Origin: Betaproteobacteria bacterium Ga0077532 | GTDB lineage: Bacteria; Pseudomonadota; Gammaproteobacteria; Burkholderiales; Ga0077523 | Assembly (NCBI GenBank): GCA_001464895.1 | Contig: LNEE01000048.1 | Location: 62,001 to 126,000, forward strand | Direction: 5' to 3' | DNA: 64,000 nt | Notes under the pieces: generated by a model | Databases searched by the model: none | Told to the model about the DNA's origin: nothing | The model's input: the letters and a program-made list of their open reading frames with translations, nothing else | Program-made: the position numbers and the translations under genes | Part shown: positions 48,925 through 60,185 of the stretch, piece after piece | Position numbering within the stretch: the stretch's first letter is position 1 | Layout: every line of letters begins with the position of its first letter

Positions 48925-51007
48925 GCTCGTCCTCGTGCACTGCGGGCGCGGCCTCGTTGGGTGATGCTGCTTCCTTGGGCGGTTTGGGTTCCTTGCCCAT
49001 GATCACGTAGTCGAATACGGCACGCGCGATCGGCGCCGCGACCGATCCGCCGTGGCCGCCGTTCTCCACCAGGATCGCGAGTGCGAGCTTCGGGGCCTCG
49101 GCGGGCGCATACGCGATGTAGAGCGCGTGATCCCGGTACCGCTCGGGCGTGCGTGCTTCGTCGTACTTCTCGCCCGCTTTCATCCCGACCACCTGGGCTG
49201 TGCCGGTCTTCCCCGCGACCGGATACTCGGCGCCGGAGAAGGCGACGCTGGCCGTCCCGCCGGGCCGGTTCACGTCGATCATCGCATTGCGAACGCGCTG
49301 CAGGTTCTCCTCGCTGATCGTGAACTTGTTGAAGGGCTGCGCCTCGATCGTGCGGCGCTCGCCCGACTGCGAGTCCTCGATCTGCCGGACGAGGTGCGGG
49401 CGGTAGACGATCCCGCGGTTCGCGAGGATGGCGGTGGCGAAGGCGAGCTGCACGGGTGTTGCAAGGTTGTAGCCCTGGCCGATGCCCACGGAGATCGTGT
49501 CCCCTCCGAACCACTTCTGCTTGAAGCGCCGCATCTTCCACTCCTGCGACGGCAGCAGGCCCGTCGATTCGCCATCGATGTCGATCCCGGTGCGGCGCCC
49601 CAGTCCGAACTGACCGATGAACCGGTGGATATTGTCGATGCCGAGGTCCTGGGCGAGTCCGTAGTAGTACGTGTCGCACGAGATCACCAGCGAGCGGTGG
49701 AGGTTGACCATGCCGTGCCCGCCCTTCTTCCAGTCGCGGTACACGTGACCCCCGCCGCCCAGCACGAAGAAGCCGGGGTCCGAGATCGTGTAGTCGGGCG
49801 TGCGCTTGCCCAGCTCCAGCCCCGCCAGCGCCATGAACGGCTTGAAGGTCGACCCGGGCGGGTAGACGCCCTGCAGCGAGCGGTTGTTGAGGGGCTTGTC
49901 GGGGGAGTTGTTGAGGAGATCCCAGTTCTGGGAGTCGATGCCCTCCACGAAGAGGTTCGGATCGAATCCCGGGCGCGAGACGAAGGCGACCACGCCGCCC
50001 GTGGAGGGCTCGATGGCCACGAGGGCGCCACGAAACTTCCCGAAGGCGCGTTCGGCGATCTCCTGCACGCGGAGGTCGAGGGCGAGGTGGAGGTTGTTGC
50101 CCGACACCGGCAGCGTCGTGCGGAGGGTGCGCACGGAGCGTCCTCCGGCATCGGTCTCGACCTCCTCGAAACCGGCGACACCGTGGAGATCCTCTTCGTA
50201 GCGACCTTCCAGACCCACCTTGCCGATGTAATCCGCGCCACGGTAGTTCGCCGCGACGCCGCGCTCCTCGAGCTTCGTCTGCTCTTTCTCGCTGATGCGG
50301 CCGATGTAACCGATGACGTGGGAGGCGATCTCGCCATTGGGGTAGTGGCGGAACAGGCGCGCGTTGATCTGCACTCCGGGAAACCGGTGGCGGTTGACCG
50401 AGAAGCGCGCAACCTCTTCGTCCGTCAGCCGGGTCCGGACGGGAACGCTGTCGAGTTCGCGGCGCTCGTCCAGCAGCTTGCGGAAGCGCTTGCGGTCGCG
50501 CGGCTGGATGTCGACCAGTTCGGACAGTTGGTCGAGCAGTTCATCGAGCGGCCCGGCCGACTTGGGCGCGATCTCGAGCGTGTAGGCGGAATAGTTGTGC
50601 GCCAGCACTACGCCGTTGCGGTCGAGGATCAGGCCGCGGTTCGGCACCACCGGGACGATCGAGATGCGGTTCTGCTCGGCGAGCGTCATGTAGTAGTCGT
50701 GCTGGATCACCTGCAGGTAGAAGAACCGCAGCAGCAGCACGAAGAAGAGCAGGACGACGCCGGCCGCGCAGACCGCGAGCCGCCAGTGGAAGCGCTCCAG
50801 TTCCCGGGAGAGATCGCGCATCTCGACGCCGCGAGCGTTCGGGCGGAATCCGGAGCGCGGGGGCCCGGCCGGCACCTTGAACGGGAGCCGCGACAGCCAC
50901 ATCCGGAACTTCGAAGGCCCGCGCGAAACCTCGATGCCCCGCGCCGGCGGGCGGAACCCGGAGCGCGATCGACCGAAGGGCCATTTGAACGGGAGGCGGA
51001 AGAACAT
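48917..51007 (-). CDS. mrdA: Penicillin-binding protein 2 (elongation transpeptidase)
   Basis: Class B PBP that cross-links peptidoglycan with RodA. The frame gives 696 aa: an unusual N-terminal extension with an internal duplication (residues 4-27 and 40-63), a membrane helix (about 79-99), the dimerisation domain (RGLILDRNGVVLA), and transpeptidase motifs S386-TFK in YPPGSTFKPFM, SCDTYYYGLA and KTGTAQV. Typical members are about 620-660 aa, and starting at M63 (50821) would give 634 aa. Neither start has a good ribosome-binding site. Confidence 0.93.
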   Translation of the reverse strand: MFFRLPFKWPFGRSRSGFRPPARGIEVSRGPSKFRMWLSRLPFKVPAGPPRSGFRPNARGVEMRDLSRELERFHWRLAVCAAGVVLLFFVLLLRFFYLQVIQHDYYMTLAEQNRISIVPVVPNRGLILDRNGVVLAHNYSAYTLEIAPKSAGPLDELLDQLSELVDIQPRDRKRFRKLLDERRELDSVPVRTRLTDEEVARFSVNRHRFPGVQINARLFRHYPNGEIASHVIGYIGRISEKEQTKLEERGVAANYRGADYIGKVGLEGRYEEDLHGVAGFEEVETDAGGRSVRTLRTTLPVSGNNLHLALDLRVQEIAERAFGKFRGALVAIEPSTGGVVAFVSRPGFDPNLFVEGIDSQNWDLLNNSPDKPLNNRSLQGVYPPGSTFKPFMALAGLELGKRTPDYTISDPGFFVLGGGGHVYRDWKKGGHGMVNLHRSLVISCDTYYYGLAQDLGIDNIHRFIGQFGLGRRTGIDIDGESTGLLPSQEWKMRRFKQKWFGGDTISVGIGQGYNLATPVQLAFATAILANRGIVYRPHLVRQIEDSQSGERRTIEAQPFNKFTISEENLQRVRNAMIDVNRPGGTASVAFSGAEYPVAGKTGTAQVVGMKAGEKYDEARTPERYRDHALYIAYAPAEAPKLALAILVENGGHGGSVAAPIARAVFDYVIMGKEPKPPKEAASPNEAAPAVHEDEHD

Positions 51008-51082
51008 GGGCGCTCGCGTCAGTGCCCCGGCCCCGGCCGGTTCCGGCGGAGCGAGGCAGCGCTGGTCGGGGGCGCCAAGCGG

Positions 51083-51616
51083 TCAGACCTCGTTCGGATG
51101 GCGGCTGCGGCGCATCGGCAGCATCAATATCACCACGACGGCCGGCCAGAGCGCGGCGCCGGTGAGGCTCGATACGAAATACAGCATGTCGGGCGGCTCG
51201 GCACTCGCGGCGAGGCGCACGACGAGCTGGAGCGCCTGTTGCCCGAGCAGGATCCCGAGCACGTGCGCGATCTGGTAGCTCATCGGGAACATCTGGATGC
51301 GCCGGTGCAGGAAGATCCCCGCGAACGCCAGCGCGCAGTACGCCGCCGCGTGCTGACCGAAGAGGCTCGCATCGGCGACGTCCATCAGCAGACCCATCAC
51401 CCAGGCGGGCCAGAGCCCCACGCGGTGCGCCTGGAAGACGCTCCAGTAGAGGAGGATCACGGCGACGAAGTCGGGCATCGCACTCGACACCCAACCCGGG
51501 AGCGGGATCAGGTTGAGAAGGAGCGCCCCCAGCATCGTGACGAGGATGTAGCCACCGCGGACCGGCAGCAGGATCTCGTCGTCGTGGATGTTGTCGCCCA
51601 GGCTGTTCCAGCTCAT
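51083..51616 (-). CDS. mreD: Rod shape-determining protein MreD
   Basis: Integral membrane protein of 177 aa with five to six helices (YILVTMLGALLLNLIPL, FVAVILLYWSVF, WVMGLLMDVADASLFGQHA, CALAFAGIFLHRRI, GAALWPAVVVILMLP). It links MreC to RodA/PBP2. The start overlaps the mreC stop (ATGA); 75 bases separate it from mrdA. Confidence 0.92.
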   Translation of the reverse strand: MSWNSLGDNIHDDEILLPVRGGYILVTMLGALLLNLIPLPGWVSSAMPDFVAVILLYWSVFQAHRVGLWPAWVMGLLMDVADASLFGQHAAAYCALAFAGIFLHRRIQMFPMSYQIAHVLGILLGQQALQLVVRLAASAEPPDMLYFVSSLTGAALWPAVVVILMLPMRRSRHPNEV

Positions 51617-52518
51617 GGTTTGCGCGGCGTCGGAGACGCGGTCGGTGCGGCCGTCTTTCCCGCGGTGGCGAGGGGATTCTCGGGCCGTTCGGGGCCGGGA
51701 GACAGCACGACGACGCGATTGAAGCTGGACACGCCCGCGATCGGCGCGCAGTGGATCCGCGCGAACGATGCAGCGTTCGGATCGATGCGCGTCACCTTCG
51801 CCACCGGCAGGCCGGGCGGGAAGGTGCCGTCGATACCGGAGGTCACGAGAAGGTCACCCACCTGCATGTCGGAGTTCACCGAAACGAAGCGGAGTTCCAC
51901 GGCCCCGTCGTGACCCAGGCCGAAGGTGATCGAGCGCACCCCGCTGCGCACGTTCTGCACAGGGATCGACTGCGACTTGTCGGTGAGCAGCGAGACCTCC
52001 GACACCAGCGGGAACACCCGGGTGATCTGTCCGATCACGCCGCGGTGGTCGACCACCGAGAGACCCGTCTTCATGTCGTGCATCGCCCCGCGATCGATCA
52101 CCACCTTGCGGGTGAACGGGTCACGGCTTTCGTACAGGATCTCGGCGACCGTAGGAGTGCGCCCCGGGACGGGCTCGGCGTTGACGATGCGGCGCAGTTG
52201 CTCGTTCTCGGATTCCAGGGCCCGCACCCGCTGGCTGGCGGCGCCGCTCAGCAGGCGCTCGCGCTTCAGTTGCTCGTTCTCGCGGGACAGGGACGCCTGC
52301 GTCACGAAGAAGTCCCCCATCCGCGAGAAAAGCGCGCCCGGCATGGCGGCCACCTCCTGCAGCGGGTAGAGCGCCACGGAGACTCCGGCGCGGATCTCTT
52401 CGAGATACCGGAAGCGGACATCGGCGACGATGAACGAGAGGGAGAGCAGCGAGAAGAAGGCCAGTCTGGTGAGGAGACTGGGGCCGCGCTTGAAGATCGG
52501 CGCCGCGGAGGCTTGCAT
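51613..52518 (-). CDS. mreC: Rod shape-determining protein MreC
   Basis: Bitopic periplasmic scaffold of 301 aa: membrane helix at about 14-33, coiled coil (about 65-110), then two beta-barrel domains (VDHRGVIGQITRVFPLVSEV, LRFVSVNSDMQVGDLLVTSG). The C-terminus is Ala/Pro-rich. It binds and activates PBP2. The 139-base gap to mreB contains a small tandem repeat of GGAAACCAGGC. Confidence 0.94.
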   Translation of the reverse strand: MQASAAPIFKRGPSLLTRLAFFSLLSLSFIVADVRFRYLEEIRAGVSVALYPLQEVAAMPGALFSRMGDFFVTQASLSRENEQLKRERLLSGAASQRVRALESENEQLRRIVNAEPVPGRTPTVAEILYESRDPFTRKVVIDRGAMHDMKTGLSVVDHRGVIGQITRVFPLVSEVSLLTDKSQSIPVQNVRSGVRSITFGLGHDGAVELRFVSVNSDMQVGDLLVTSGIDGTFPPGLPVAKVTRIDPNAASFARIHCAPIAGVSSFNRVVVLSPGPERPENPLATAGKTAAPTASPTPRKP

Positions 52519-52657
52519 CAGGTCGGAAACCAGGCGGGAAACCAGGCGGAGGGCGGGAGTTGCGCCACGCGCGCCGGTCGGTCAGTCTCCCGCGAGGGAG
52601 TGGCGACGGTGCGCGGAGAACGGGAGGTGAGGGAGATGTCGGTGGAAGGCACCGGTG

Positions 52658-53773
<1,116 letters not shown>

Positions 53774-53844
53774 TTACGAGGCTTCGCCGAACTAGGCCAT
53801 CCATTGTTGTTTTTCCTCGCAGATATTCCTCGAAGACCGTACCC

Positions 53845-54132
53845 ATGCCGCTTGAAATCGACGATGTAGCCCGCATGGCGCAGCTCGCCCGCATCCGCAT
53901 CAGTGACGACGAGGCGAGCCGCACGCTCGCCCAGCTGAACGACATCTTCGCGATGATCGAGCAGATGCGCGCCGTGGATACCGAGGGCATCGAACCGATG
54001 AATCATCCGCTGGGCGGCCACCAGCGCCTGCGGGAAGACCTGGTGACCGAGCACGATCGGCGCGAGGCGGCCATGCGCAACGCGCCAGAGCACCAGGACG
54101 GCCTCTTCCTCGTGCCCCGGGTGATCGAATGA
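53845..54132 (+). CDS. gatC: Asp/Glu-tRNA amidotransferase subunit C
   Basis: The 95-aa subunit stabilises GatA in the GatCAB complex that converts Glu-tRNA-Gln and Asp-tRNA-Asn to the amidated forms. Pattern: [35 protein letters not shown], then LREDLV near the C-terminus. It is the first gene of gatCAB, with an ATGA overlap to gatA. Confidence 0.95.
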   Translation: MPLEIDDVARMAQLARIRISDDEASRTLAQLNDIFAMIEQMRAVDTEGIEPMNHPLGGHQRLREDLVTEHDRREAAMRNAPEHQDGLFLVPRVIE

Positions 54133-55604
54133 GCGTCGATGGTTCGACCGGCCTCGCCCGCGCGTCCGTCGCGGAACTGGCAAGGCTTCTCGCGGCGAAG
54201 GAGGTCTCGGCGGTGGACCTCGCCACGCTTTTCCTCGGTCGGATCGACGCCCACCGGGATCTGAATGCTTTCCTCGACGTCCGGCCCGAGGCGACGCTCG
54301 CCCAGGCCCGCGACGCCGATCGTCGCCGGGCTGCCGGCGAGACCGGTCCGCTGCTCGGCGTGCCCCTCGCGCACAAGGACATCTTCGTCACCCGCGACTG
54401 GGCCAGCACCGCGGCGAGCCGCATGCTGAAGGGGTACATGAGTCCGTTCGACGCAACGGTCGTCGAGCAGCTCGCCGCCGCCGGCATGGTCTGTCTGGGA
54501 AAGGTGAACTGCGACGAATTCGCGATGGGCTCGTCCAATGAGAACAGCGCTTACGGCCCCGTGCTCAATCCGTGGGACAAGGGGGCGGTCCCCGGCGGCA
54601 GCTCCGGTGGCTCGTCTGCGGCGGTCGCGGCGCGCATTGCTCCCGTTGCCACGGCCACCGACACCGGTGGTTCCATCCGCGAGCCGGCTGCCTTCACCGG
54701 CATCACCGGCACCAAGCCCACCTACGGCCGTCCGTCGCGCTGGGGCATGATCGCCTTCGCGTCCAGCCTCGACACGGCCGGCCTGATGACCGTGTCGGCT
54801 GAGGATGCCGCGATCGTGCTGTCCGCGATGATGGGCTTCGATCCGCGCGATTCCACCAGCGTCGATCGTCCCCCCGAGGATTGCACCCGCGATCTCCAAC
54901 GCCCCGTGAAGGGCCTGCGCATCGGGGTGCCGAAGGAGTTCTTCGGTCCCGGCCTGTCGCCGGACGTCGAGCAGTCGGTGCGTGCCGCCCTCGATGTGTA
55001 TCGCGGGCTCGGCGCCGAGCTGGTCGAGATCTCGCTGCCCAATGCGGCGCTCGGCATCCCCGTCTATTACGTGGTTGCGCCAGCCGAGTGCTCGAGCAAC
55101 CTCAGCCGGTTCGACGGCGTGCGGTACGGACATCGGGCGAGCGAGTACCGCGATCTCGAGGACATGATCTCCCGGTCGCGCGCCGAGGGTCTGGGCCCCG
55201 AGCCCAAGCGGCGCATCCTGATTGGCACCTACGTGCTGTCCCATGGGTACTACGACGCCTACTACCTCAAGGCTCAGCAGGTGCGCCGTCTGATCGCCGA
55301 CGAGTTCCGCCGCGCGTTCGAAACCTGCGACGTCATCGCGGGGCCCGTGACCAGCACCGTCGCTTTCGGCTTCGGCGAGAAGGCGGCCGACCCCGTCTCG
55401 ATGTATCTCGCAGACCTCTACACCGTGCCCGGCAGCCTCGCCGGCATCCCGAGCATGAGCATCCCGTGCGGGTTCGGTGACAAGGGGCGTCCCGTGGGTC
55501 TGCAACTCATGGCCGACTACTTCCAGGAGGCGCGCATGCTGGGTGCGGCCCACCAGTACCAGCTCGCGACCGATTGGCACCGTCAGGTGCCTGCGGGGTT
55601 CTAG
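54129..55604 (+). CDS. gatA: Asp/Glu-tRNA amidotransferase subunit A
   Basis: Amidase subunit releasing ammonia from glutamine, 491 aa. The Ser-cisSer-Lys triad is visible: the Lys in [12 protein letters not shown], then [16 protein letters not shown] and [14 protein letters not shown] (the usual REP/RQP variation). [20 protein letters not shown] is also typical. It overlaps gatC by four bases; gatB begins two bases after its stop. Confidence 0.96.
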   Translation: MSVDGSTGLARASVAELARLLAAKEVSAVDLATLFLGRIDAHRDLNAFLDVRPEATLAQARDADRRRAAGETGPLLGVPLAHKDIFVTRDWASTAASRMLKGYMSPFDATVVEQLAAAGMVCLGKVNCDEFAMGSSNENSAYGPVLNPWDKGAVPGGSSGGSSAAVAARIAPVATATDTGGSIREPAAFTGITGTKPTYGRPSRWGMIAFASSLDTAGLMTVSAEDAAIVLSAMMGFDPRDSTSVDRPPEDCTRDLQRPVKGLRIGVPKEFFGPGLSPDVEQSVRAALDVYRGLGAELVEISLPNAALGIPVYYVVAPAECSSNLSRFDGVRYGHRASEYRDLEDMISRSRAEGLGPEPKRRILIGTYVLSHGYYDAYYLKAQQVRRLIADEFRRAFETCDVIAGPVTSTVAFGFGEKAADPVSMYLADLYTVPGSLAGIPSMSIPCGFGDKGRPVGLQLMADYFQEARMLGAAHQYQLATDWHRQVPAGF

Positions 55605-55606
55605 CG

Positions 55607-57046
55607 ATGGCCAATCCGAACTGGGAAGTCGTCATCGGGCTCGAGACCCACGCCCAACTGTCCACGCAGTCGAAGATCTTCTCCGGCGCGCCAACGGCCT
55701 TCGGCGCCGAGCCGAACTCGCAGGCGAGTCTGGTCGACCTGGCCCTGCCCGGCGTGTTGCCGGTGCTGAACCGCGGGGCGGTCGAGCGCGCCATCCGCTT
55801 CGGGCTCTCGGTGGGAGCCACCGTCAACCGCCGGTCGATCTTCGCGCGGAAGAACTATTTCTATCCCGACCTCCCGAAGGGCTACCAGATCAGCCAGTAC
55901 GAGATCCCGGTGGTGTCGGGCGGCGGGCTCACGATCGACGTGGGTGGCGTCGAGAAGTACGTCCGTCTCACCCGCGCGCACCTTGAGGAGGATGCCGGCA
56001 AGTCCCTCCACGAGGACTTCCACGGCATGAGCGGCATCGACCTCAACCGGGCCGGCACGCCGCTCCTCGAGATCGTCTCCGAGCCCGACATGCGTTCCAG
56101 TGCCGAGGCGGTCGCCTACGCGAAGAAGCTCCACGAACTGGTGCAGTGGATCGGCATCTGCGACGGCAACATGCAGGAAGGCTCGTTCCGTTGCGACGCG
56201 AACGTGTCGGTCCGTCGGCGCGGCACCGAGACGTTCGGCACCCGCTGCGAGATCAAGAACCTCAACTCCTTCCGCTTCCTCGAGCAGGCCATCGAGTACG
56301 AGGTCGAGCGCCAGATCGAGCTGATCGAAGGCGGTGGTCGCGTCGTCCAGGAGACCCGCCTGTTCGACCCCGATCGCGTCGAGACCCGCACGATGCGCTC
56401 GAAGGAGGATGCGCAGGACTACCGCTACTTCCCCGATCCGGATCTGCTGCCGCTCGTCATCGACGATGCCTGGATCGATCGCGTGCGCGCGGAGATGCCG
56501 GCCCTGCCGGAGGCCCAGCGCGCGCGCCTCGTGGAAGTCCACGGACTGTCCGTCCAGGATGCGCAGGCACTGACCGCCAGCCGTGCCACCGTCGACTACT
56601 TCGAGGCCATGCTCGCGGCCCTGCCGGGCGAGGCGAAGTTGTGCGCCAACTGGCTGATGGGGGAGTTGTCCGCGCGGCTCAACCGTGAGCAGGTCGACCT
56701 GGCGCGCGCGCCCATCGACGCGCCACAGCTCGCTGCCCTGCTGCGGCGGATCACCGACGGCACGCTCTCCGGCAAGATGGCGAAGGACGTCTTCGACGCC
56801 ATGTGGAACGGCGAAGGTACGGCCGATGCCGTGATCGCTGCCCGCGGGCTCGCGCAGATCTCCGACGCCGGGGCCATCGCTGCCATCGTCGACGAAGTGA
56901 TCGCGGCGAATCCGAAGTCGGTGGAGGAGTTCCGCGCCGGCAAGGACAAGGCGTTCAACGCCCTCGTCGGCCAGGTGATGAAGGCGTCGAAGGGCAAGGC
57001 CAACCCGCAACAGGTGACCGACCTGTTGCGTGCCCGGCTCGGCTGA
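55607..57046 (+). CDS. gatB: Asp/Glu-tRNA amidotransferase subunit B
   Basis: Kinase/amidotransferase subunit that activates the tRNA-bound Glu or Asp, 479 aa. It has [65 protein letters not shown] and [10 protein letters not shown], followed by the tail YqeY-like domain. The ATG at 55607 begins [13 protein letters not shown]; a start 33 bases earlier falls inside gatA. Confidence 0.96.
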   Translation: MANPNWEVVIGLETHAQLSTQSKIFSGAPTAFGAEPNSQASLVDLALPGVLPVLNRGAVERAIRFGLSVGATVNRRSIFARKNYFYPDLPKGYQISQYEIPVVSGGGLTIDVGGVEKYVRLTRAHLEEDAGKSLHEDFHGMSGIDLNRAGTPLLEIVSEPDMRSSAEAVAYAKKLHELVQWIGICDGNMQEGSFRCDANVSVRRRGTETFGTRCEIKNLNSFRFLEQAIEYEVERQIELIEGGGRVVQETRLFDPDRVETRTMRSKEDAQDYRYFPDPDLLPLVIDDAWIDRVRAEMPALPEAQRARLVEVHGLSVQDAQALTASRATVDYFEAMLAALPGEAKLCANWLMGELSARLNREQVDLARAPIDAPQLAALLRRITDGTLSGKMAKDVFDAMWNGEGTADAVIAARGLAQISDAGAIAAIVDEVIAANPKSVEEFRAGKDKAFNALVGQVMKASKGKANPQQVTDLLRARLG

Positions 57047-57053
57047 CGCGCGG

Positions 57054-59534
57054 ATGGCGGCCGCCGACACTGGCCGCCGTCATCGTCGACGGCGGTCGGT
57101 CCCGGAATCGGCCACCACCGGTGTCGCCGGGCGCATGGCCTGGCTGATCGTCGCCACTGGCGCCGCACTGGCCGCCGCCGGAGTCGTCGCGGCCCAGCCG
57201 TACGCGCCCTGGTGGCCACTCCTCGCCGGGTTCCCCCTGTTCGTTCTGGCATGGCTTCTTCCCGCCTGGAGCGCGGCGGTCGCCATCGCGCTTCTGCCGA
57301 TCGCAGACTTCACCGACCACACGGGAATGATCTTCCTGACCGAGTCGGATTTCCTTCTGCTGACGGCGGTTTCCGGCGCCTCGCTGCGTTTCGGGTCGAA
57401 ACCCTTGTCGGTCACCGATCCCGGCGGGCCTCCCACGGGGGTCTACGTGATCGCCATGGCGGGAGTGGGCATCGCGGGCGCGCTCGCGCTCGCCCATTCG
57501 CTCATCCCGCTGCCGGCGTTCGGCTGGGAGGCGATCTCCGGCTACAGCGGACCCCTGAACGGGCTCAGGCTCGCGAAGGCGTTCGTGATCTCGGTGCTTC
57601 TGCTGGCGGTCATCCGCGCCTCGCTTCGCGCCGATGCGCGAGACGCCGTGAAGGCGCTCTGGGCCGGGCTCGTGGCGAGCTTCGGACTCGTCAGCCTCTC
57701 GGTTTTCTGGGAGCGCTTCGCGTTCGTCGGCCTCACCGAGTTCGCAGCCGATTACCGGGCGACCGGTCCCTTCTGGGAAATGCACGTGGGTGGCGCGGCC
57801 CTCGATGGGTGGCTCGCGATGACGCTGCCCATGGCCGCCTGGGGGCTGGCCCGCAGCCGGCAGCTGCTCGTGTCGCTCGCGCTGGCCGCCATCGCCGCCG
57901 TCGGGATGTACGCCCTGTTGGCCACGTTCTCGCGCGGGCTCTATGGGGCTGCTGCCGTCGAGGCTGCCCTGCTCGCGGTCTGGGCCATGCGCAGTGGCGC
58001 CTTCGGTCGCGGCCGGGCCGGGCTCTCCATCGGTCGCGGCGTGGTCGGTCTGATCAGCGTGGGTGTGCTCGGGTATTCGGCGTTCGGCGTGTTCGCGACC
58101 AGCGGTTACCGGGGACTCGCCGCGTTTCTGGGGGTCGCATGGCTGGCCGTTGCCGCGGGGCCGCGCCTCGCCGGGATATCCGCAGGGGCCGTCGTGGGCG
58201 GCGTCGCGATCGGTGCGCTGATCGGTGGTGGCATCGCTTTCCTCGGGCCGATGCTGCCGAAGGGCCCCTATGTTCTGTACGGACTCGCCGCCGTCGCTGC
58301 CGCGGGTGCACTCTGGCTGGTGGATCGACGCCCGCGGCGCCCCGAGCAGGGGATCGCGCTGGGACTGCTCATCTCGACTGCCCTGGCCGCGCCTGTCGTC
58401 GCGACGCATTGGGGCGGGGACGGAGCGACGTTGCCGGCGTGGATCGCCGTGGCACTCGCAATCGCCCTGGTGCCGTTGTGCCAGGCGCCTCGCCCGCCCC
58501 TCTGGGGCAAGGATCCCTCCGTGCTCCTCGCGGGTGGGATTCTGCTGGCCGGCATCGGGACGGTCGCAGTCGTGGGCAACAGCTACTACGCCAACATCCG
58601 GTTCTCCACGACGGGTTCGGACATGTCGTATCGCACCCAGCACTGGTCCGACGGCCTCGGCCTGCTCCAATCGCCCGGTGAATGGTTGCTGGGGATCGGT
58701 CCGGGCCGCTACGCCGAGCGCTATGCGTGGCGGACGCGGGATCGCTTCGTCCCGGGGGAGTTCAGGATCGTCCCCGACGTGACAGGGCATCATCTGGTGC
58801 TCACGGGTCCGAGCCATCCGGTCGGCTGGGGCGAGATCTTCCGGGTGTCCCAGCGGATCGACATCGATCCTCGCCTTCCCCTTACCGTCGATTTCGTCGC
58901 GCGCCTGCCGGAGGACGTCGCTGCGGGTGTGCCCGTCCATTTCGACGTCTGCCGGAAGCATCTGCTGTACGACGAGAATTGCGTGACCGGTACCGTTCCG
59001 CTGCAGAAGGGACAGTCGGCTCAGCGCGTCGTGCTGGGGGGCGCCGACTCGATGGGGGCCTCGCGGGCCCTGGGATGGCCGCGGGCCACGCGCTTCGCGG
59101 TGGGGCTCGATAGCGTCGGCGGACGGGCCGAGATCCTCGCGTTGCGGCTCACCGATGCTGACGGACGGGAACTGCTCCGCAATGGCGACTTCCGGGATGG
59201 TACGCAGTGGTGGTTCTTCTCGAGCGACCGCTCGCACCTGGCGTATCACGCCAAGAATCTGTGGCTGCAGGTGTTCCTGGAGCAGGGAGTGCCGGGACTG
59301 CTCGCGATCAGCGTTGCAGGCGTGCTGGCGCTCTCGTGGCTGCTGGTCGGGCCGGGGAGCCGCCATCCGCTGGCGCCGCCGATCGCCACGGGACTCATCG
59401 GATTCGGCGTGGTGGCTGCGTTCGACAGCGTGATCGACGGCCCGCGTCTCGCCACGCTGTGCCTGCTGATGCTGGGCATCGCGCTGTCGCTGCGGCCACC
59501 ACCGGCGGGAGGCGCCGCGGCGCGCGCGTCGTAG
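57054..59534 (+). CDS. O-antigen-ligase/Wzy-like membrane protein with inserted domain
   Basis: The 826-aa inner-membrane protein has about a dozen hydrophobic helices and the ligase-type motifs YRTQHWSDGLGLLQSPGEWL, GIGPGRYAERYAW and HLAYHAKNLWLQVFLEQGVPGL, whose His is typical of this family. Between the last two lies an inserted soluble domain of about 170 residues (roughly 565-725), probably a periplasmic beta-sandwich. It ends LLRNGDFRDGTQWWFFSSD. Transfer or polymerisation of a glycan is likely, but the substrate is unknown and no polysaccharide cluster is nearby. Start ATG at 57054 (a GTG at 57030 overlaps gatB). Confidence 0.72.
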   Translation: MAAADTGRRHRRRRSVPESATTGVAGRMAWLIVATGAALAAAGVVAAQPYAPWWPLLAGFPLFVLAWLLPAWSAAVAIALLPIADFTDHTGMIFLTESDFLLLTAVSGASLRFGSKPLSVTDPGGPPTGVYVIAMAGVGIAGALALAHSLIPLPAFGWEAISGYSGPLNGLRLAKAFVISVLLLAVIRASLRADARDAVKALWAGLVASFGLVSLSVFWERFAFVGLTEFAADYRATGPFWEMHVGGAALDGWLAMTLPMAAWGLARSRQLLVSLALAAIAAVGMYALLATFSRGLYGAAAVEAALLAVWAMRSGAFGRGRAGLSIGRGVVGLISVGVLGYSAFGVFATSGYRGLAAFLGVAWLAVAAGPRLAGISAGAVVGGVAIGALIGGGIAFLGPMLPKGPYVLYGLAAVAAAGALWLVDRRPRRPEQGIALGLLISTALAAPVVATHWGGDGATLPAWIAVALAIALVPLCQAPRPPLWGKDPSVLLAGGILLAGIGTVAVVGNSYYANIRFSTTGSDMSYRTQHWSDGLGLLQSPGEWLLGIGPGRYAERYAWRTRDRFVPGEFRIVPDVTGHHLVLTGPSHPVGWGEIFRVSQRIDIDPRLPLTVDFVARLPEDVAAGVPVHFDVCRKHLLYDENCVTGTVPLQKGQSAQRVVLGGADSMGASRALGWPRATRFAVGLDSVGGRAEILALRLTDADGRELLRNGDFRDGTQWWFFSSDRSHLAYHAKNLWLQVFLEQGVPGLLAISVAGVLALSWLLVGPGSRHPLAPPIATGLIGFGVVAAFDSVIDGPRLATLCLLMLGIALSLRPPPAGGAAARAS

Positions 59535-59546
59535 CGCTACGGCGGG

Positions 59547-60185
59547 CTACTTCCGACCGACGCTCATCAGTTCGCGGAAGCGGGCCTTGTCGGCCTCGTA
59601 GCGATCGCGGATGCGCTGGATCTCGGCCTCCTTCGCTTTGTAGTCGGTCTCGGTCCTGGCGATCTCGGTCTTGTGGTTCGCGATCTCTTCCGGGAACGCG
59701 TCGGAGACCGGGCGGTTCGCCTTCTTCAGGGTTTCGACCTGCTTCTCGAGGGCTGCCAGCTGCGTTCGGAGCGCTTTCAACCGGGCCTCGATGGCCTGCA
59801 GGGACTGATTCGCCCCGGTCACCGCCCGATTGCGCGAGTCATCGATCTCGGCCTCGGTTGTGTACGTGTTGATGAGCGCGTTGTCCTTCCGGCGCTGTTC
59901 CTCGAGCCGCTTCTCGTCCTGCTTCCCCTTGGCCTTCTCGTCCTGGATCGCCCGGATCTGCTCCTCGGAGAGGGCGGCATCGTTCTTCTTCAGAACCCGT
60001 CCGCGGCGATCGAGCTCCGTGTTGCCCTTCTGGTTCACGTCACCCGGCAGAGTCTGGGTGTAGTGCGTCACGCCTTTCTCGTCGACCCACTTGTACAGTT
60101 TGGCTGCGCCCTTCGGTTCGGCAGCAGTCGCAATCGTGGTGAGCGCCACCAACGGAAGGACGATGACGAATCGCGGCAGGTTCAT
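59547..60185 (-). CDS. Periplasmic DUF4124 coiled-coil protein
   Basis: The 212-aa precursor has a signal peptide ([17 protein letters not shown]), a DUF4124 domain ([19 protein letters not shown], about residues 29-50) and a long charged coiled coil (about 70-205). The function of DUF4124 proteins is unknown; they are abundant in beta- and gammaproteobacteria. The start overlaps the pyrE stop (ATGA). Confidence 0.85.
   Translation of the reverse strand: MNLPRFVIVLPLVALTTIATAAEPKGAAKLYKWVDEKGVTHYTQTLPGDVNQKGNTELDRRGRVLKKNDAALSEEQIRAIQDEKAKGKQDEKRLEEQRRKDNALINTYTTEAEIDDSRNRAVTGANQSLQAIEARLKALRTQLAALEKQVETLKKANRPVSDAFPEEIANHKTEIARTETDYKAKEAEIQRIRDRYEADKARFRELMSVGRK

Noticed and set aside
49052-51913. 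953-codon plus-strand frame opposite mrdA/mreD
   Set aside because: Antisense to well-identified cell-wall genes and without any recognisable domain.
56955-59366. 803-codon minus-strand frame opposite the O-antigen-ligase-like gene
   Set aside because: Low-complexity Arg/Glu/Gly-rich translation, while the plus strand shows membrane helices and family motifs.
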